The notes under the pieces were generated by a model. That model saw only the letters and a program-made list of their open reading frames with translations, was not told the DNA's origin and ran no database searches. Shown here one piece after another: positions 52,256-60,143 of a stretch of 64,000 nucleotides of DNA. How positions within the stretch are numbered: position 1 is the first letter of the stretch; every line of letters starts with the position of its first letter. The stretch is taken from the NCBI GenBank assembly GCA_005884115.1, contig VAXW01000005.1:434001-498000 (forward strand). Reading direction: 5' to 3'. Position numbers and translations under genes: made by a program. The stretch is from Actinomycetota bacterium (GTDB lineage Bacteria > Actinomycetota > Thermoleophilia > Solirubrobacterales > Solirubrobacteraceae).

Positions 52256-53083
52256 TCAGCCGCTCATGCCGCCGAAGATCCCGCCGGTGACGTGCAGCGT
52301 CTGGCCGTGGACGTAGTTGGACCACGGCGAGCAGAGGAAGAAGATCCCCCCGGCGGCCTCCTCCGGCGTGGCGGGCCGGCCGAGCGGGATCATCATGGGG
52401 GCCATCTGGCGCATCTGCTCGGGGATACCCAGCTGAACGGTCTCGCCGTGAATTTGCATCACGTTCTCGTCGACCTTCGGCTGCGTCAGCCGCGTGTCGA
52501 TGAAGCCGAACGCGACTGCGTTGACGTTGACCTTGAACTGGCCCCACTCCTTGGCGATAGTTTTGGTGAAGCCGACGACCGCCGCCTTGGCGGACGAGTA
52601 GTTGGCCTGTCCGGCATTGCCGAACGTGCCTGAGGTCGAGGAGATGTTGACGATCTTGCGAAACACCTCGCGGCCTTCCTCACGCTCTTTCTTCGCCGGC
52701 TCGCGCAGGTGAGGGGCGGCGGCGCGGATGATGCGGAAGGGCACCACGGTGTGGATGTCGAGCATCGCCTGGAAGTGCTCGTCGGACATCTTGTGGACAG
52801 GCGCGTCGAGCGTGTAGCCGGCGTTGTTGACGATGATGTCGAGCTTGCCGAAGGCGTCGATCGCCTTGGCCACGAGCTCATCCGGCACGCCAGGCTTGGT
52901 CAAGTCACCGGCGAACACGGCCGTCTCACCATCGATCTCCGTGCTCGCCCGCTCCGCGACGTCTCCGTCGAGGTCGTTGATGAGGACCTGCGCGCCGTGC
53001 TCCACGAGCAGCTCCGCTGTCGCGCGTCCGATGCCGCGCGCCGAGCCGGTGACGATCGCCGACTTGCCGTCGAGTACTCCCAT
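52256..53083 (-). CDS. Short-chain dehydrogenase, 3-oxoacyl reductase type
   Basis: The 275-residue enzyme is a classical SDR: TGSARGIGRATAE, DIIVNNAGYT, NISSTSGTF with the catalytic Ser and YSSAKAAVVGFTK with Tyr and Lys. The C-terminus ends GQTLHVTGGIFGGMSG. It resembles FabG-like reductases of acyl or polyketide metabolism and is next to acyl-CoA dehydrogenase genes. AAGGAG lies 12 bases before the ATG. The long open frame upstream is not coding, as it overlaps the CAP gene. Confidence 0.9.
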   Translation of the reverse strand: MGVLDGKSAIVTGSARGIGRATAELLVEHGAQVLINDLDGDVAERASTEIDGETAVFAGDLTKPGVPDELVAKAIDAFGKLDIIVNNAGYTLDAPVHKMSDEHFQAMLDIHTVVPFRIIRAAAPHLREPAKKEREEGREVFRKIVNISSTSGTFGNAGQANYSSAKAAVVGFTKTIAKEWGQFKVNVNAVAFGFIDTRLTQPKVDENVMQIHGETVQLGIPEQMRQMAPMMIPLGRPATPEEAAGGIFFLCSPWSNYVHGQTLHVTGGIFGGMSG

Positions 53084-53125
53084 AGCGTTTGCTCTCCTTG
53101 TCTTCCTTCTCGTGTGGGAGCGCGA

Positions 53126-53131
53126 GTTATA
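53126..53131 (-). promoter_or_regulatory. Putative -10 box of the SDR gene
   Basis: TATAAC (minus strand) is about 43 bases before the ATG at 53083, leaving room for a leader with its AAGGAG ribosome-binding site. No good -35 element is seen. Confidence 0.35.
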
Positions 53132-53181
53132 TCTGGCTCCGGTTGGCGCGGAGCGCGACCTCAGGCCCGAGCGCCGATCGT

Positions 53182-54096
53182 TCAGCTGCCGATCGAGCCG
53201 AAGTCCTGCGTGTAGGTCGCGCCGGGCTGGCCGCCGCCGAGCGAGGCGGGTACGCGAGGCGAGACGCCGATGCCGGTGTCGCGGTAGCGCGCGCCGAGGA
53301 TGTTGGCGCGGTGCCCCGGAGAGGCCATCCACCGCGCCATGGCCGCCTGCGGCGAGGCTTCCCGCAGCGTGCCGAAGGCGATGTTCTCTCCGATTTCCCA
53401 GCTGCCGCCCGCGCCTGAGAGGTAGCCGCTCGCGCGCATGCGCTCCAGCGGGGTGCTGCCGCCGGGGCTTATGTGTTCGAAGTAGTTGCTGAGCACCATG
53501 TCGGTGGTGTGCGCCTGCGCCGCGTCGTGCAGGTGCCCGTTGGGCTGAAGCGGAGGCTCGCCGTTGCTCGAGCGTGCGCGGTTGACCAGGCACAGCACCG
53601 CCGAGCGCACCCGGTCGAGGTTGAGCTCGCTCGGAATCAGGCCGGCGTCAGGGCAGGTCCCGTCGCTAGCGACGGCGCGCGTGCCGTGCCTGCGCCCGCG
53701 CGCGGCGTGACGCCTGCCCGCGCGCCTGTGCTTGTGCAGCGCGCGGTGGTGCCTGCGGCACGCGTGGCGCCGGTGGGCTCGCCTGTGCCTGACTCGATGC
53801 GCGCTGCAGCGCGCGTGGCGCACACGGTGGGTGGAGTGACGCCTGGCGGCGTTCGCGCTGGAGTGAGAGCCATGCGAGGTGACGGCGCCCAGCGCGAAGG
53901 TCGAGAGCACGGCGCAGGCGCACAGGGTAAGCGCGCAAAAGACGGCGAGGGCGCGGTGTGGACGTCCCACATCGCCCCTATCGGCGGGCGCGCCGGTGGG
54001 GTTGAGCATCGAGCCTGCGCTCCCGCGAGCGGCCGATTCCCGCCTGCGCCCGACCGCGTGAGGGTTCCGCTCCCTATCCCCACCGCTTGAGGACAT
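53182..54096 (-). CDS. CAP-domain protein with His/Arg-rich linker
   Basis: The 304-residue protein has a hydrophobic segment (about 48-72) that should act as signal or anchor, then a stretch (85-140) in which 22 of 56 residues are Arg and 13 are His, and then a CAP/SCP domain (VRSAVLCLVNRARSSNGEPP, HTTDMVLSNYFEHISPGG, ENIAFG, SPGHRANILGARYRDTGIGV). Bacterial CAP proteins are exported and of unclear function. The basic linker could bind cell wall polymers or metal. A later ATG (codon 30) could be the true start. Confidence 0.78.
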   Translation of the reverse strand: MSSSGGDRERNPHAVGRRRESAARGSAGSMLNPTGAPADRGDVGRPHRALAVFCALTLCACAVLSTFALGAVTSHGSHSSANAARRHSTHRVRHARCSAHRVRHRRAHRRHACRRHHRALHKHRRAGRRHAARGRRHGTRAVASDGTCPDAGLIPSELNLDRVRSAVLCLVNRARSSNGEPPLQPNGHLHDAAQAHTTDMVLSNYFEHISPGGSTPLERMRASGYLSGAGGSWEIGENIAFGTLREASPQAAMARWMASPGHRANILGARYRDTGIGVSPRVPASLGGGQPGATYTQDFGSIGS

Positions 54097-54197
54097 GCGC
54101 GAAGGGTCTCCGAGCGATCGGATGGCATCGCGTTGAGCCGGGCCTGGCGGCGAATCCGCGTCCGCGGATCCGCGACGACGACTATTTCAGGGGTCTT

Positions 54198-55343
54198 CTA
54201 GAGCGCGAGCACGCGGCCGAGGATCTCGCGCATGATCTCATCGCTGCCGCCACCTATGGGGCCGAGGCGCGCGTCGCGCGCCGCGCGCTCGACCCAATAC
54301 TCGCGCATGTAGCCCGCGCCTCCGTGGATCTGCAGGCACGCGTCCATGAGCTCGTACGACGCGCGCTGCGTGAGCAGCTTGGCCATCGTGACCTCGCGGA
54401 TCGGCTCCTCGCCGGTCACGAAGCGTCGCAGCGCGTCGTAAGTCACGCAGCGGCAGCCATACGCAGACGAGGCCAGGTCGACGAGCTTGTGGCGGATCGC
54501 CTGGTGTGCCGAGAGCGGGCGCCCGAACGCGTGCCGCTCGCGGGCGAATGCGGCGGTTCGCTCCCACGCGAGCTGCATCGCGCCAACCGCGCCCAGCGCC
54601 ATCGCCAGGCGCTCCCACTGGAAGTTGGCCATGATCAGCTTGAAGCCCTCGTTCAGCGGCCCCAGCAGGTTCTCGCGCGGCACGAACACGTCCTCGAAGC
54701 TGATCGTGGCCGTGTCGGATGCGTGCCAGCCGAGCTTCTCCAGCTTCGACGAGCTCACGCCCTCGCCGCGCTCGATGATCAAGAACGAGATCCCGTGGTG
54801 GCCGCCCTCCAGTGTGGTCTTCACCGCCGTGACGATGAAATGCGCGCGTACGCCGTTGGTGATGTAGGTCTTCTCGCCGTTGACCAAGAACCCGCCGTCA
54901 ACTGCCTCCGCGCGCGTGCGCAGCGACGCGACATCCGAGCCGGCGCCGGGCTCGGTGATGCCGAGCGCGCCGATCCGCTCACCCCGCACCGCGGGCACGA
55001 GGTAGCGCTGCTTCTGCTCCTCGGTGCCGAACTTCCAGATCGGCGGAGTGGCGATGTTGACGTGCGCGCCGATTCCCGCCGCCGCACCGCCTGAGCCGAT
55101 GCGCGCCATCTCCTCGCAGAGCACCGCCTCGTGCAGGTAGTCGCCGCCCTGCCCGCCGTACTTCTCGGGGTACTTCAGGCCCAGCAGCCCCTGCGCGGCG
55201 AGCTTTGCGAAGACCTCTTCGGGGAACCACTTCTCATCCTCCCACCGCTGCGCGTGCGGGGCCAGCTCGCGCTCGATGAAGCCGCGCGCGGACTGCCGCA
55301 GCTCCTCGTGCTCGTCGGTGAAGGGGGGCGTTGGCGGGGACAC
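54198..55343 (-). CDS. Acyl-CoA dehydrogenase
   Basis: This 381-residue FAD enzyme oxidises acyl-CoA to enoyl-CoA in beta-oxidation or branched-chain catabolism. Landmarks are YGGQGGDYLHEAVLCEEMAR, ITEPGAGSDVASL, KTYITNGVRAHFIV and DACLQIHGGAGYMREYWVER, whose Glu is the catalytic base candidate at its usual place after the second Gly region. The GTG at 55343 lies 12 bases from a palindrome that overlaps a TAAGAT box. It pairs with a second acyl-CoA dehydrogenase upstream. Confidence 0.94.
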   Translation of the reverse strand: MSPPTPPFTDEHEELRQSARGFIERELAPHAQRWEDEKWFPEEVFAKLAAQGLLGLKYPEKYGGQGGDYLHEAVLCEEMARIGSGGAAAGIGAHVNIATPPIWKFGTEEQKQRYLVPAVRGERIGALGITEPGAGSDVASLRTRAEAVDGGFLVNGEKTYITNGVRAHFIVTAVKTTLEGGHHGISFLIIERGEGVSSSKLEKLGWHASDTATISFEDVFVPRENLLGPLNEGFKLIMANFQWERLAMALGAVGAMQLAWERTAAFARERHAFGRPLSAHQAIRHKLVDLASSAYGCRCVTYDALRRFVTGEEPIREVTMAKLLTQRASYELMDACLQIHGGAGYMREYWVERAARDARLGPIGGGSDEIMREILGRVLAL

Positions 55344-55354
55344 CTGGCAGCGGG

Positions 55355-55378
55355 ATCGCGGCTATCTTACGCCGCGAT
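55355..55378. promoter_or_regulatory. Palindrome over a putative -10 box
   Basis: ATCGCGGC (55355-55362) and GCCGCGAT (55371-55378) are a perfect 8-bp inverted repeat. The 8-base spacer, read on the gene strand, is GTAAGATA, which contains TAAGAT, a candidate -10 box about 20 bases before the GTG. It could be an operator or, alternatively, an attenuating hairpin after the upstream gene. Confidence 0.45.
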
Positions 55379-55465
55379 TTCCGGCCCACCGCCACACATG
55401 GCGGGCGACGAGCAAAGGAGCAGCCGACGCAGCTCGGCGCGATGACCTGACGCCGCGAGGGCCAC

Positions 55466-56656
55466 CTACAGCCCGTAGGAGCGGCCGATCACCTCGAGCA
55501 TGATCTCGTCGGTACCGGCGCCGATCCGGTTCAGGCGCGTGTCGCGCCACGCCCGCTCGATGCCGTACTCCTTCATGTAGCCGGCGCCTCCATGTATCTG
55601 CAGGCACTCGTCGGCGACTTCGCAGGCGACGCGCGAGGCGTACAGCTTGGCCATCGAGATCTCGCGCACGGGGTACTCGCCGTTTGCGAAGCGCCAAGCG
55701 GTCGTGTAAACGAGCTGGCGCGCCGCTTCGATCTTGGTGGCCATGTCGGCGAACTTGTGGCGGATGACCTGGAAGTGGCCGATCGCCCTGCCGAACGCTT
55801 CGCGCTCTTTGGCGTAGGCGAGCGTGCGGTCGAAGCAGCGCTGCGCACCGGCGATGGAGCCGGCCGCGCCGATCATGCGCTCGCCCTGCAGCTCCCACAT
55901 GATGTGGTAGAAGCCCTTGCCCTCCTGCCCGAGCATGGCCGTCGCGGGGACGCGCACGTCCTGGAAGGCGAGCAGCGCCGTGTCGGATGCGTGCATGCCC
56001 ATCTTTTTGAGCTTCTCCTCGCGGATCACGCCAGGCGCGTCCATCGGCACGAGGAACAGGCTGAAGCCGTCGTAGCCCGCGTCGGGGTCGGTCTTGGTGA
56101 CGAGCACGATCGCGTGGGCGCGGTGGCCGTTGGTGATGAATGTCTTTGAGCCGTTGATGATGAAGTCATCGCCGTCGCGCACAGCGCGCGTCTTGATCCC
56201 TTTGACATCCGAGCCCGCGTCCGGCTCGCTGATGCCGAGGCACAGGATCGCCTCGCCCTTGATCGCGGGCACGACCCACTGCTGCTTCTGCTCCTCGGTG
56301 CCGAATGCGAGGATCGGCGGCATCGCCATGTCGGTCTGCACCGCCACGCCCATCGCCAGGCCACCGCAGTTGGCGGCCGCGATCGCCTCGCCGAGCACCA
56401 TCGCCGAGAAGTAGTCGCCGCCCTGGCCGCCGTACTCCTCCGGCTTGTCCAGCCCGAGGAAGCCCAGCTCGCCCATGCGCGTGAAGACCCAGTCGGGGAA
56501 CGTCGTCTCCTCCCACTCGTCCGCGTGCGGCGCCAGCTCTTTGGTGGCGAAGTTGGTGATCGACTCACGCAGCGCTTCGTGCTCGTCGGTGAAGATGAAG
56601 TGCTTGCGCGCGCTCTGGAAGTCCGGCTTCAGCACGCTCTCTGCGGTGGCAGCCAT
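55466..56656 (-). CDS. Acyl-CoA dehydrogenase
   Basis: The 396-residue enzyme is related to, but distinct from, its neighbour: YGGQGGDYFSAMVLGEAIAA, ISEPDAGSDVKGIKTRAV, KTFITNGHRAHAIVL and ECLQIHGGAGYMKEYGIERA. The ATG at 56656 gives the family N-terminus; the frame before it is Pro/Ser-rich and unconserved. A 25-bp palindromic operator lies 124 bases upstream (56780-56804). Confidence 0.94.
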   Translation of the reverse strand: MAATAESVLKPDFQSARKHFIFTDEHEALRESITNFATKELAPHADEWEETTFPDWVFTRMGELGFLGLDKPEEYGGQGGDYFSAMVLGEAIAAANCGGLAMGVAVQTDMAMPPILAFGTEEQKQQWVVPAIKGEAILCLGISEPDAGSDVKGIKTRAVRDGDDFIINGSKTFITNGHRAHAIVLVTKTDPDAGYDGFSLFLVPMDAPGVIREEKLKKMGMHASDTALLAFQDVRVPATAMLGQEGKGFYHIMWELQGERMIGAAGSIAGAQRCFDRTLAYAKEREAFGRAIGHFQVIRHKFADMATKIEAARQLVYTTAWRFANGEYPVREISMAKLYASRVACEVADECLQIHGGAGYMKEYGIERAWRDTRLNRIGAGTDEIMLEVIGRSYGL

Positions 56657-57069
56657 ACGGGTTCTCTCCTTGTCTGTAGGGGACGGCGCCAGCCGATCTC
56701 CCGGACCGGCCGGCGTCGCAGAAGGAACAGGCGCAGCGGAGGGGCTGAGCACGGTAGACGCTAACGCAGCGCGCCGCAAAAGTAAACAGTAGTGCTATCT
56801 ACTTTCGACGTGAGCCCGGAGCTCGGCTCAAGACGACGTCGAGCACATCGGCTCGTCGCTCTGGCCGGTGGAGCTGCGCGGGGCTTGCCTGAAGGGCAGG
56901 CGGAGGAGGCTTGCCGCGGGCTGGCAGGGCAGCGAACGCTTGGGGTACTTCGTCGCCGCTCGTCGGCGATGGCTCATCGACCGCCCTTGACGCCTCGGTC
57001 GTGCGTGTTTCGCGGGCGACGCGGTGCGAGTAGCATCGCCCACACGAGCGGCCGAAAGGAGCAACCCGA
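56657..57069. other. Intergenic region with operator, no gene
   Basis: This 413-base gap separates divergent genes. It holds the 25-bp palindrome near 56780 and a ribosome-binding site (AAAGGAG) before 57070. Open frames here have no coding character. I see nothing else that I can name. Confidence 0.5.
56780..56804. promoter_or_regulatory. 25-bp palindromic operator, site A
   Basis: Arms AAGTAAACAGT and GCTATCTACTT flank AGT; 8 of 11 positions pair. It matches site B (59282-59306) at AAGTA, AGTAG, CTA and ACTT in the same register, and lies upstream of an acyl-CoA dehydrogenase gene. A TetR-type fatty-acid regulator is a reasonable candidate, but none is in the window. Confidence 0.6.
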
Positions 57070-57339
57070 ATGCATGCTGTGATCACGAAGGTGACGATCA
57101 ACGACCGGGCCACGGCGGAGGGGTACTTGCGCGAGCAGGTCGTCCCGAACGCGCAGCAGGCGCCGGGCTTTGTTGCGGGGTACTGGGTGAGGACCGAGGG
57201 AGAGGGCAGGGGGGTCATCGTGTTTGACTCCGAGGACTCGGCCAGGGCCGCATCTGAGCGAATCAGGGAGAGAATCGGCGGGAACCCCGGTGCAACTCTC
57301 GTAGGCGTCTCAGTAGGCGAGGTCGTCGCCAGCGCGTGA
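57070..57339 (+). CDS. Small dimeric alpha/beta-barrel-like protein
   Basis: The 89-residue protein (MHAVITKVTINDRATAEGYL; QQAPGFVAGYWVRTEGEGRG; FDSEDSARAASERI) has the pattern of ferredoxin-like/ABM-type small proteins, which bind small molecules or act as monooxygenases. No catalytic residue can be named. A clear AAAGGAG ribosome-binding site precedes the ATG. It stands alone, followed by a small stem-loop. Confidence 0.7.
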   Translation: MHAVITKVTINDRATAEGYLREQVVPNAQQAPGFVAGYWVRTEGEGRGVIVFDSEDSARAASERIRERIGGNPGATLVGVSVGEVVASA

Positions 57340-57393
57340 CCCTCGAGGCTGCGTGCCGCATCCCATGCCCGGCTCGTCGCTGCTCTGCGCGGA

Positions 57394-57411
57394 AAGCTGA
57401 AGCGCCAGCTT
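57394..57411. terminator. Stem-loop after the small barrel protein gene
   Basis: AAGCTG-AAGCGC-CAGCTT pairs perfectly over 6 bp, about 55 bases after the stop at 57339. Confidence 0.3.
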
Positions 57412-57570
57412 GAACCGGGATCAGCTTGCCCGGTGGCGTCCACGAATCTCGACCTCGTACGCTCGATATTTGCCGCCCGGGAAGACGGGGACTTGGGACC
57501 GTGAGCGTGGACTGGCCGACCTCGGCCTCGCTCGGTAGGCGGGCGGGGGCGAGCGAGCGGGCTGAGAACC

Positions 57571-58908
57571 ATGCCGACTGCACGGCCCGAAACCCGATAC
57601 GCAAAAAGCGAAGGCGTCAACATCGCTTACCAGGTCTTCGGCTCGGGCGAGCTCGACGTCGTGCTCGTGCCAGGATTCGCCACCCACCTCGAGCTGCCTT
57701 GGGAGTACGGGCCAAGCACAAGGCTCCTGGAGGGCTTGGCCTCCTTCGCGCGCGTGATCAACTTCGACCGTCGCGGCTCGGAGCTGTCGGACCCGGTGGC
57801 CGACGCTCCCACCCTGGAGCAGCGCATGGACGACGTCCGCTGCGTGCTGGACGCCGCCGGCTCGGAGAGGGCCGCGCTGGTCGGGCTCTCCGAGGGTGTC
57901 CCCATGAGCATCCTCTTCGCAGCGACCTACCCGCAGCGCGCTCGGGCCCTGGTCTGCAGCGGAGGGATGGCGCGCTCGACCTACGCCAAGGATTACCCCT
58001 GGGGGACTGACGCGCAGGCCCTGGTCGAGTCGGGACAGGAGCTGATCCTGCCCCACTGGGGCGACGGGTCGCTGGTCGAGGTCTCCGCGCCGAGCCAGGC
58101 CAGCAACCCGGAGGCGCGCGCGTTCTACGGCCGGCTGGAACGCTCCACGGCGAGCCCGGGCATGCTGAGTGCGCTATCGCAGATGTTCCTCGATCTCGAC
58201 GTCCGTGAGGTCGTGCCGAGCGTCCACACACCTACGCTCATCCTGCACCGCACGCGCGACCGCCTCGTCAACGTCCGCCATGGACGCTGGTTGGCGGAGC
58301 ACATGCCGAACGCCCGGATGGTCGAGTTCGAGGGCGATGATCACACGTTCTGGTATCAGGGCGCCGAGGCGTGGCTCGGCGAGGTGCAGGAGTTCCTGAC
58401 GGGAGCTCGCGCCGTCTCCGACGCCGATCGCGTCCTCGCCACGGTGCTCTTCACCGACATCGTCGGTTCCACCCGCAGGGCGGCCGAGCTGGGCGACCAG
58501 AAGTGGCGCGAGCTGCTCGAGCGACACCAGCGCACAGCGCGCGAGGCGCTGGAGCGGTTCAACGGCCGCGAGGTCAAGTCGACCGGGGATGGCTTTCTCG
58601 CGACGTTCGATGGCCCGGCCCGCGCGATCCGTTGCGCCAGCGCGATCCTCCAGTCGTCCGACGCTTCGGGGATCGCCGTGCGCGCGGGCCTTCACACCGG
58701 CGAGTGCGAGGTGATGGGGGAGGACATCGGCGGTATCGCCGTCCACATCGCCGCGCGCGTGAGCGCCCACGCGGAACCTCGGGAGCTGCTTGTGTCCCGC
58801 ACCGTGAAGGACCTGGTGGCCGGGTCGGGGATCCAGTTCACCGACCGCGGCACACACGCCTTGAAGGGCCTTCCAGACAGCTGGCAGCTGTACGCGGTCG
58901 ACGCCTGA
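57571..58908 (+). CDS. Alpha/beta hydrolase-class III cyclase fusion
   Basis: The 445-residue protein joins an alpha/beta hydrolase (about 1-275: nucleophile in ALVGLSEGVP, acid near LHRTRDRLV, His in EGDDHTFW) to a class III nucleotide cyclase domain (about 285-445: LFTDIVGSTRRAAELGD, REVKSTGDGFLATFDG, AGLHTGECEVMGEDIGGIAV). Both metal-binding Asp residues of the cyclase (FTDIVGST and STGDGF) are present. The hydrolase may sense or process a ligand that controls cyclic nucleotide output. Such fusions are known in actinobacteria, but ligands are mostly unknown. Confidence 0.88.
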   Translation: MPTARPETRYAKSEGVNIAYQVFGSGELDVVLVPGFATHLELPWEYGPSTRLLEGLASFARVINFDRRGSELSDPVADAPTLEQRMDDVRCVLDAAGSERAALVGLSEGVPMSILFAATYPQRARALVCSGGMARSTYAKDYPWGTDAQALVESGQELILPHWGDGSLVEVSAPSQASNPEARAFYGRLERSTASPGMLSALSQMFLDLDVREVVPSVHTPTLILHRTRDRLVNVRHGRWLAEHMPNARMVEFEGDDHTFWYQGAEAWLGEVQEFLTGARAVSDADRVLATVLFTDIVGSTRRAAELGDQKWRELLERHQRTAREALERFNGREVKSTGDGFLATFDGPARAIRCASAILQSSDASGIAVRAGLHTGECEVMGEDIGGIAVHIAARVSAHAEPRELLVSRTVKDLVAGSGIQFTDRGTHALKGLPDSWQLYAVDA

Positions 58909-59042
58909 GAAACGTTCGGGCGCAGGCGCGCCCTGCACCACTGCCGCCGTCTGCATGGCAAACGCAGGGCGGAGTGCCTGGCGCTCGCGCGCACGAGGAA
59001 TCGCCCGCTGCGCGCGGAACCCTCGCCGTTCTGAGTGCGCTA

Positions 59043-59206
59043 AGGGCCTAGCCCGGTAGGGCCTGCACACCCGGATGCGCCCGATGTCCGTCGCGATGCG
59101 GCGTCCTCGGCACTCGACGTGGCGATGCCACGCCTGCGTGCCTGCGTCCTTGCCTCGCTCGAGCCTCGAACGCCCCGGTCACACACGCCCTACCGGGATA
59201 GGCCCT
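59043..59206. repeat. 164-bp element with 20-bp terminal inverted repeats
   Basis: AGGGCCTAGCCCGGTAGGGC (59043-59062) recurs inverted at 59187-59206 with one mismatch, and weaker matching continues inward for about 12 bases. No target-site duplication and no ORF are evident. It could be a MITE-like element, a long hairpin RNA or a pair of protein-binding sites. Confidence 0.7.
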
Positions 59207-59281
59207 GAACGACGTCGTCGAGCAGGCGGCGCGCCGACGTACGCGAAGCGATCTTCGAAGCCGTCGAGTCCGCAGCCGTAG

Positions 59282-59306
59282 AAGTAGGTAGTAGCACTAC
59301 GCACTT
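59282..59306. promoter_or_regulatory. 25-bp palindromic operator, site B
   Basis: Arms AAGTAGGTAGT and ACTACGCACTT flank AGC; 9 of 11 positions pair. It ends 33 bases before the enoyl-CoA hydratase start and would overlap the -35 position of its promoter. It is the better match of the two sites in the window. Confidence 0.65.
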
Positions 59307-59327
59307 CCAACGCGCCCCTGCGCCGGT

Positions 59328-59333
59328 TAGGAT
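59328..59333 (+). promoter_or_regulatory. Putative -10 box of the crotonase-carboxylase operon
   Basis: TAGGAT lies 6 bases before the GTG at 59340, with no ribosome-binding site. Confidence 0.4.
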
Positions 59334-59339
59334 TCGCTC

Positions 59340-60143
59340 GTGACCGCTTCGCGCGCGCAGGCCACCGCCGAGAAGGTGCTCTACGACGTCGACGGCGGGG
59401 TGGCGACGATCACGCTCAACGACCCCGAGACGCGCAACGCGCTCTCGGCGGAGCTGATCGAGGGGCTCACCCAGTCGCTGCAGCGCGCACGTGACGAGGA
59501 GCAGGTGCGCTGCGTGGTGCTGCGCTCCTCGCACGAGAAGACGTTCTCCTCGGGCGCGAACCTGAGCGGCTTCGCCGGGGAGACGCCGCTCGTGCACAGG
59601 CACTTCGCGACGGCGGGGTTCGTCGATCTGTTCAAGCTGATCGGCGGCCTCGGCAAGCCGACGGTGTGCGCGGCCCGCGGGCATGTGCTTGCTGGAGCGC
59701 TGGGAATCGCGCTGGCATGCGACCTGATCGTGGCGGGCGAGTCGGCGAGCTTCGGCACCCCGGAGATCAACGTGGGCGCGTTCCCGTTCATGATCATGGC
59801 GCTGATCTACCGCAACGTGCCGCGCAAGAAGGCGAACGAGCTGCTGCTGCTGGGCGAGCGCTGGGACGCGCAGCACGCGCTTGCCGCGGGGATCGTCAAC
59901 CGCGTCGTGCCCGACGCGGAGCTGGACGGCGCGGTGGCGGAGTGGGCGGGCAAGCTGGCGGGCAAGTCGCCGGTGATCATGCGTTTGGGCAAGGAAGCGA
60001 TGCGCCGTCAGATGGACATGGCGCTCGACGACGCGCTCGACTACCTGCGGGCGCAGCTCACCGTGGCGCAGTCCACGCAGGACATCGTCGAGGGCGTGAC
60101 GGCGTTCTTCGAGAAGCGCGAGCCGCAGTGGAGCGGGCGCTGA
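59340..60143 (+). CDS. Enoyl-CoA hydratase/isomerase family protein
   Basis: The 267-residue crotonase-fold protein has GGVATITLNDPETRNALSAE, SSHEKTFSSGANLSGFAG (oxyanion region) and ARGHVLAGALGIALACDLIV. In the second catalytic region, FGTPEINVGAFPF has one Glu, so hydratase activity is possible but not certain. Its stop overlaps the ATG of the carboxylase gene by one base (TGATG), so the two are coupled. The operator at 59282 should control the operon. Confidence 0.88.
   Translation: MTASRAQATAEKVLYDVDGGVATITLNDPETRNALSAELIEGLTQSLQRARDEEQVRCVVLRSSHEKTFSSGANLSGFAGETPLVHRHFATAGFVDLFKLIGGLGKPTVCAARGHVLAGALGIALACDLIVAGESASFGTPEINVGAFPFMIMALIYRNVPRKKANELLLLGERWDAQHALAAGIVNRVVPDAELDGAVAEWAGKLAGKSPVIMRLGKEAMRRQMDMALDDALDYLRAQLTVAQSTQDIVEGVTAFFEKREPQWSGR

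Larger units (their letters stand above)
58909..59339. other. Intergenic region with inverted-repeat element
   Basis: This 431-base gap has no gene. It contains the 164-bp inverted-repeat element at 59043-59206, the 25-bp operator at 59282-59306 and a putative -10 box at 59328-59333. The first 130 bases show nothing I can interpret. Confidence 0.5.

Noticed and set aside
53680..53830. A possible CRISPR-like or tandem repeat array
   Set aside because: The repetition reflects the Arg/His-rich codons of the CAP protein; there are no equal repeats with unique spacers.
56810..56890. A tRNA-like D-arm (GCTC...GAGC) on the minus strand
   Set aside because: The acceptor stem does not close, the anticodon loop has the wrong size and there is no T-loop sequence.
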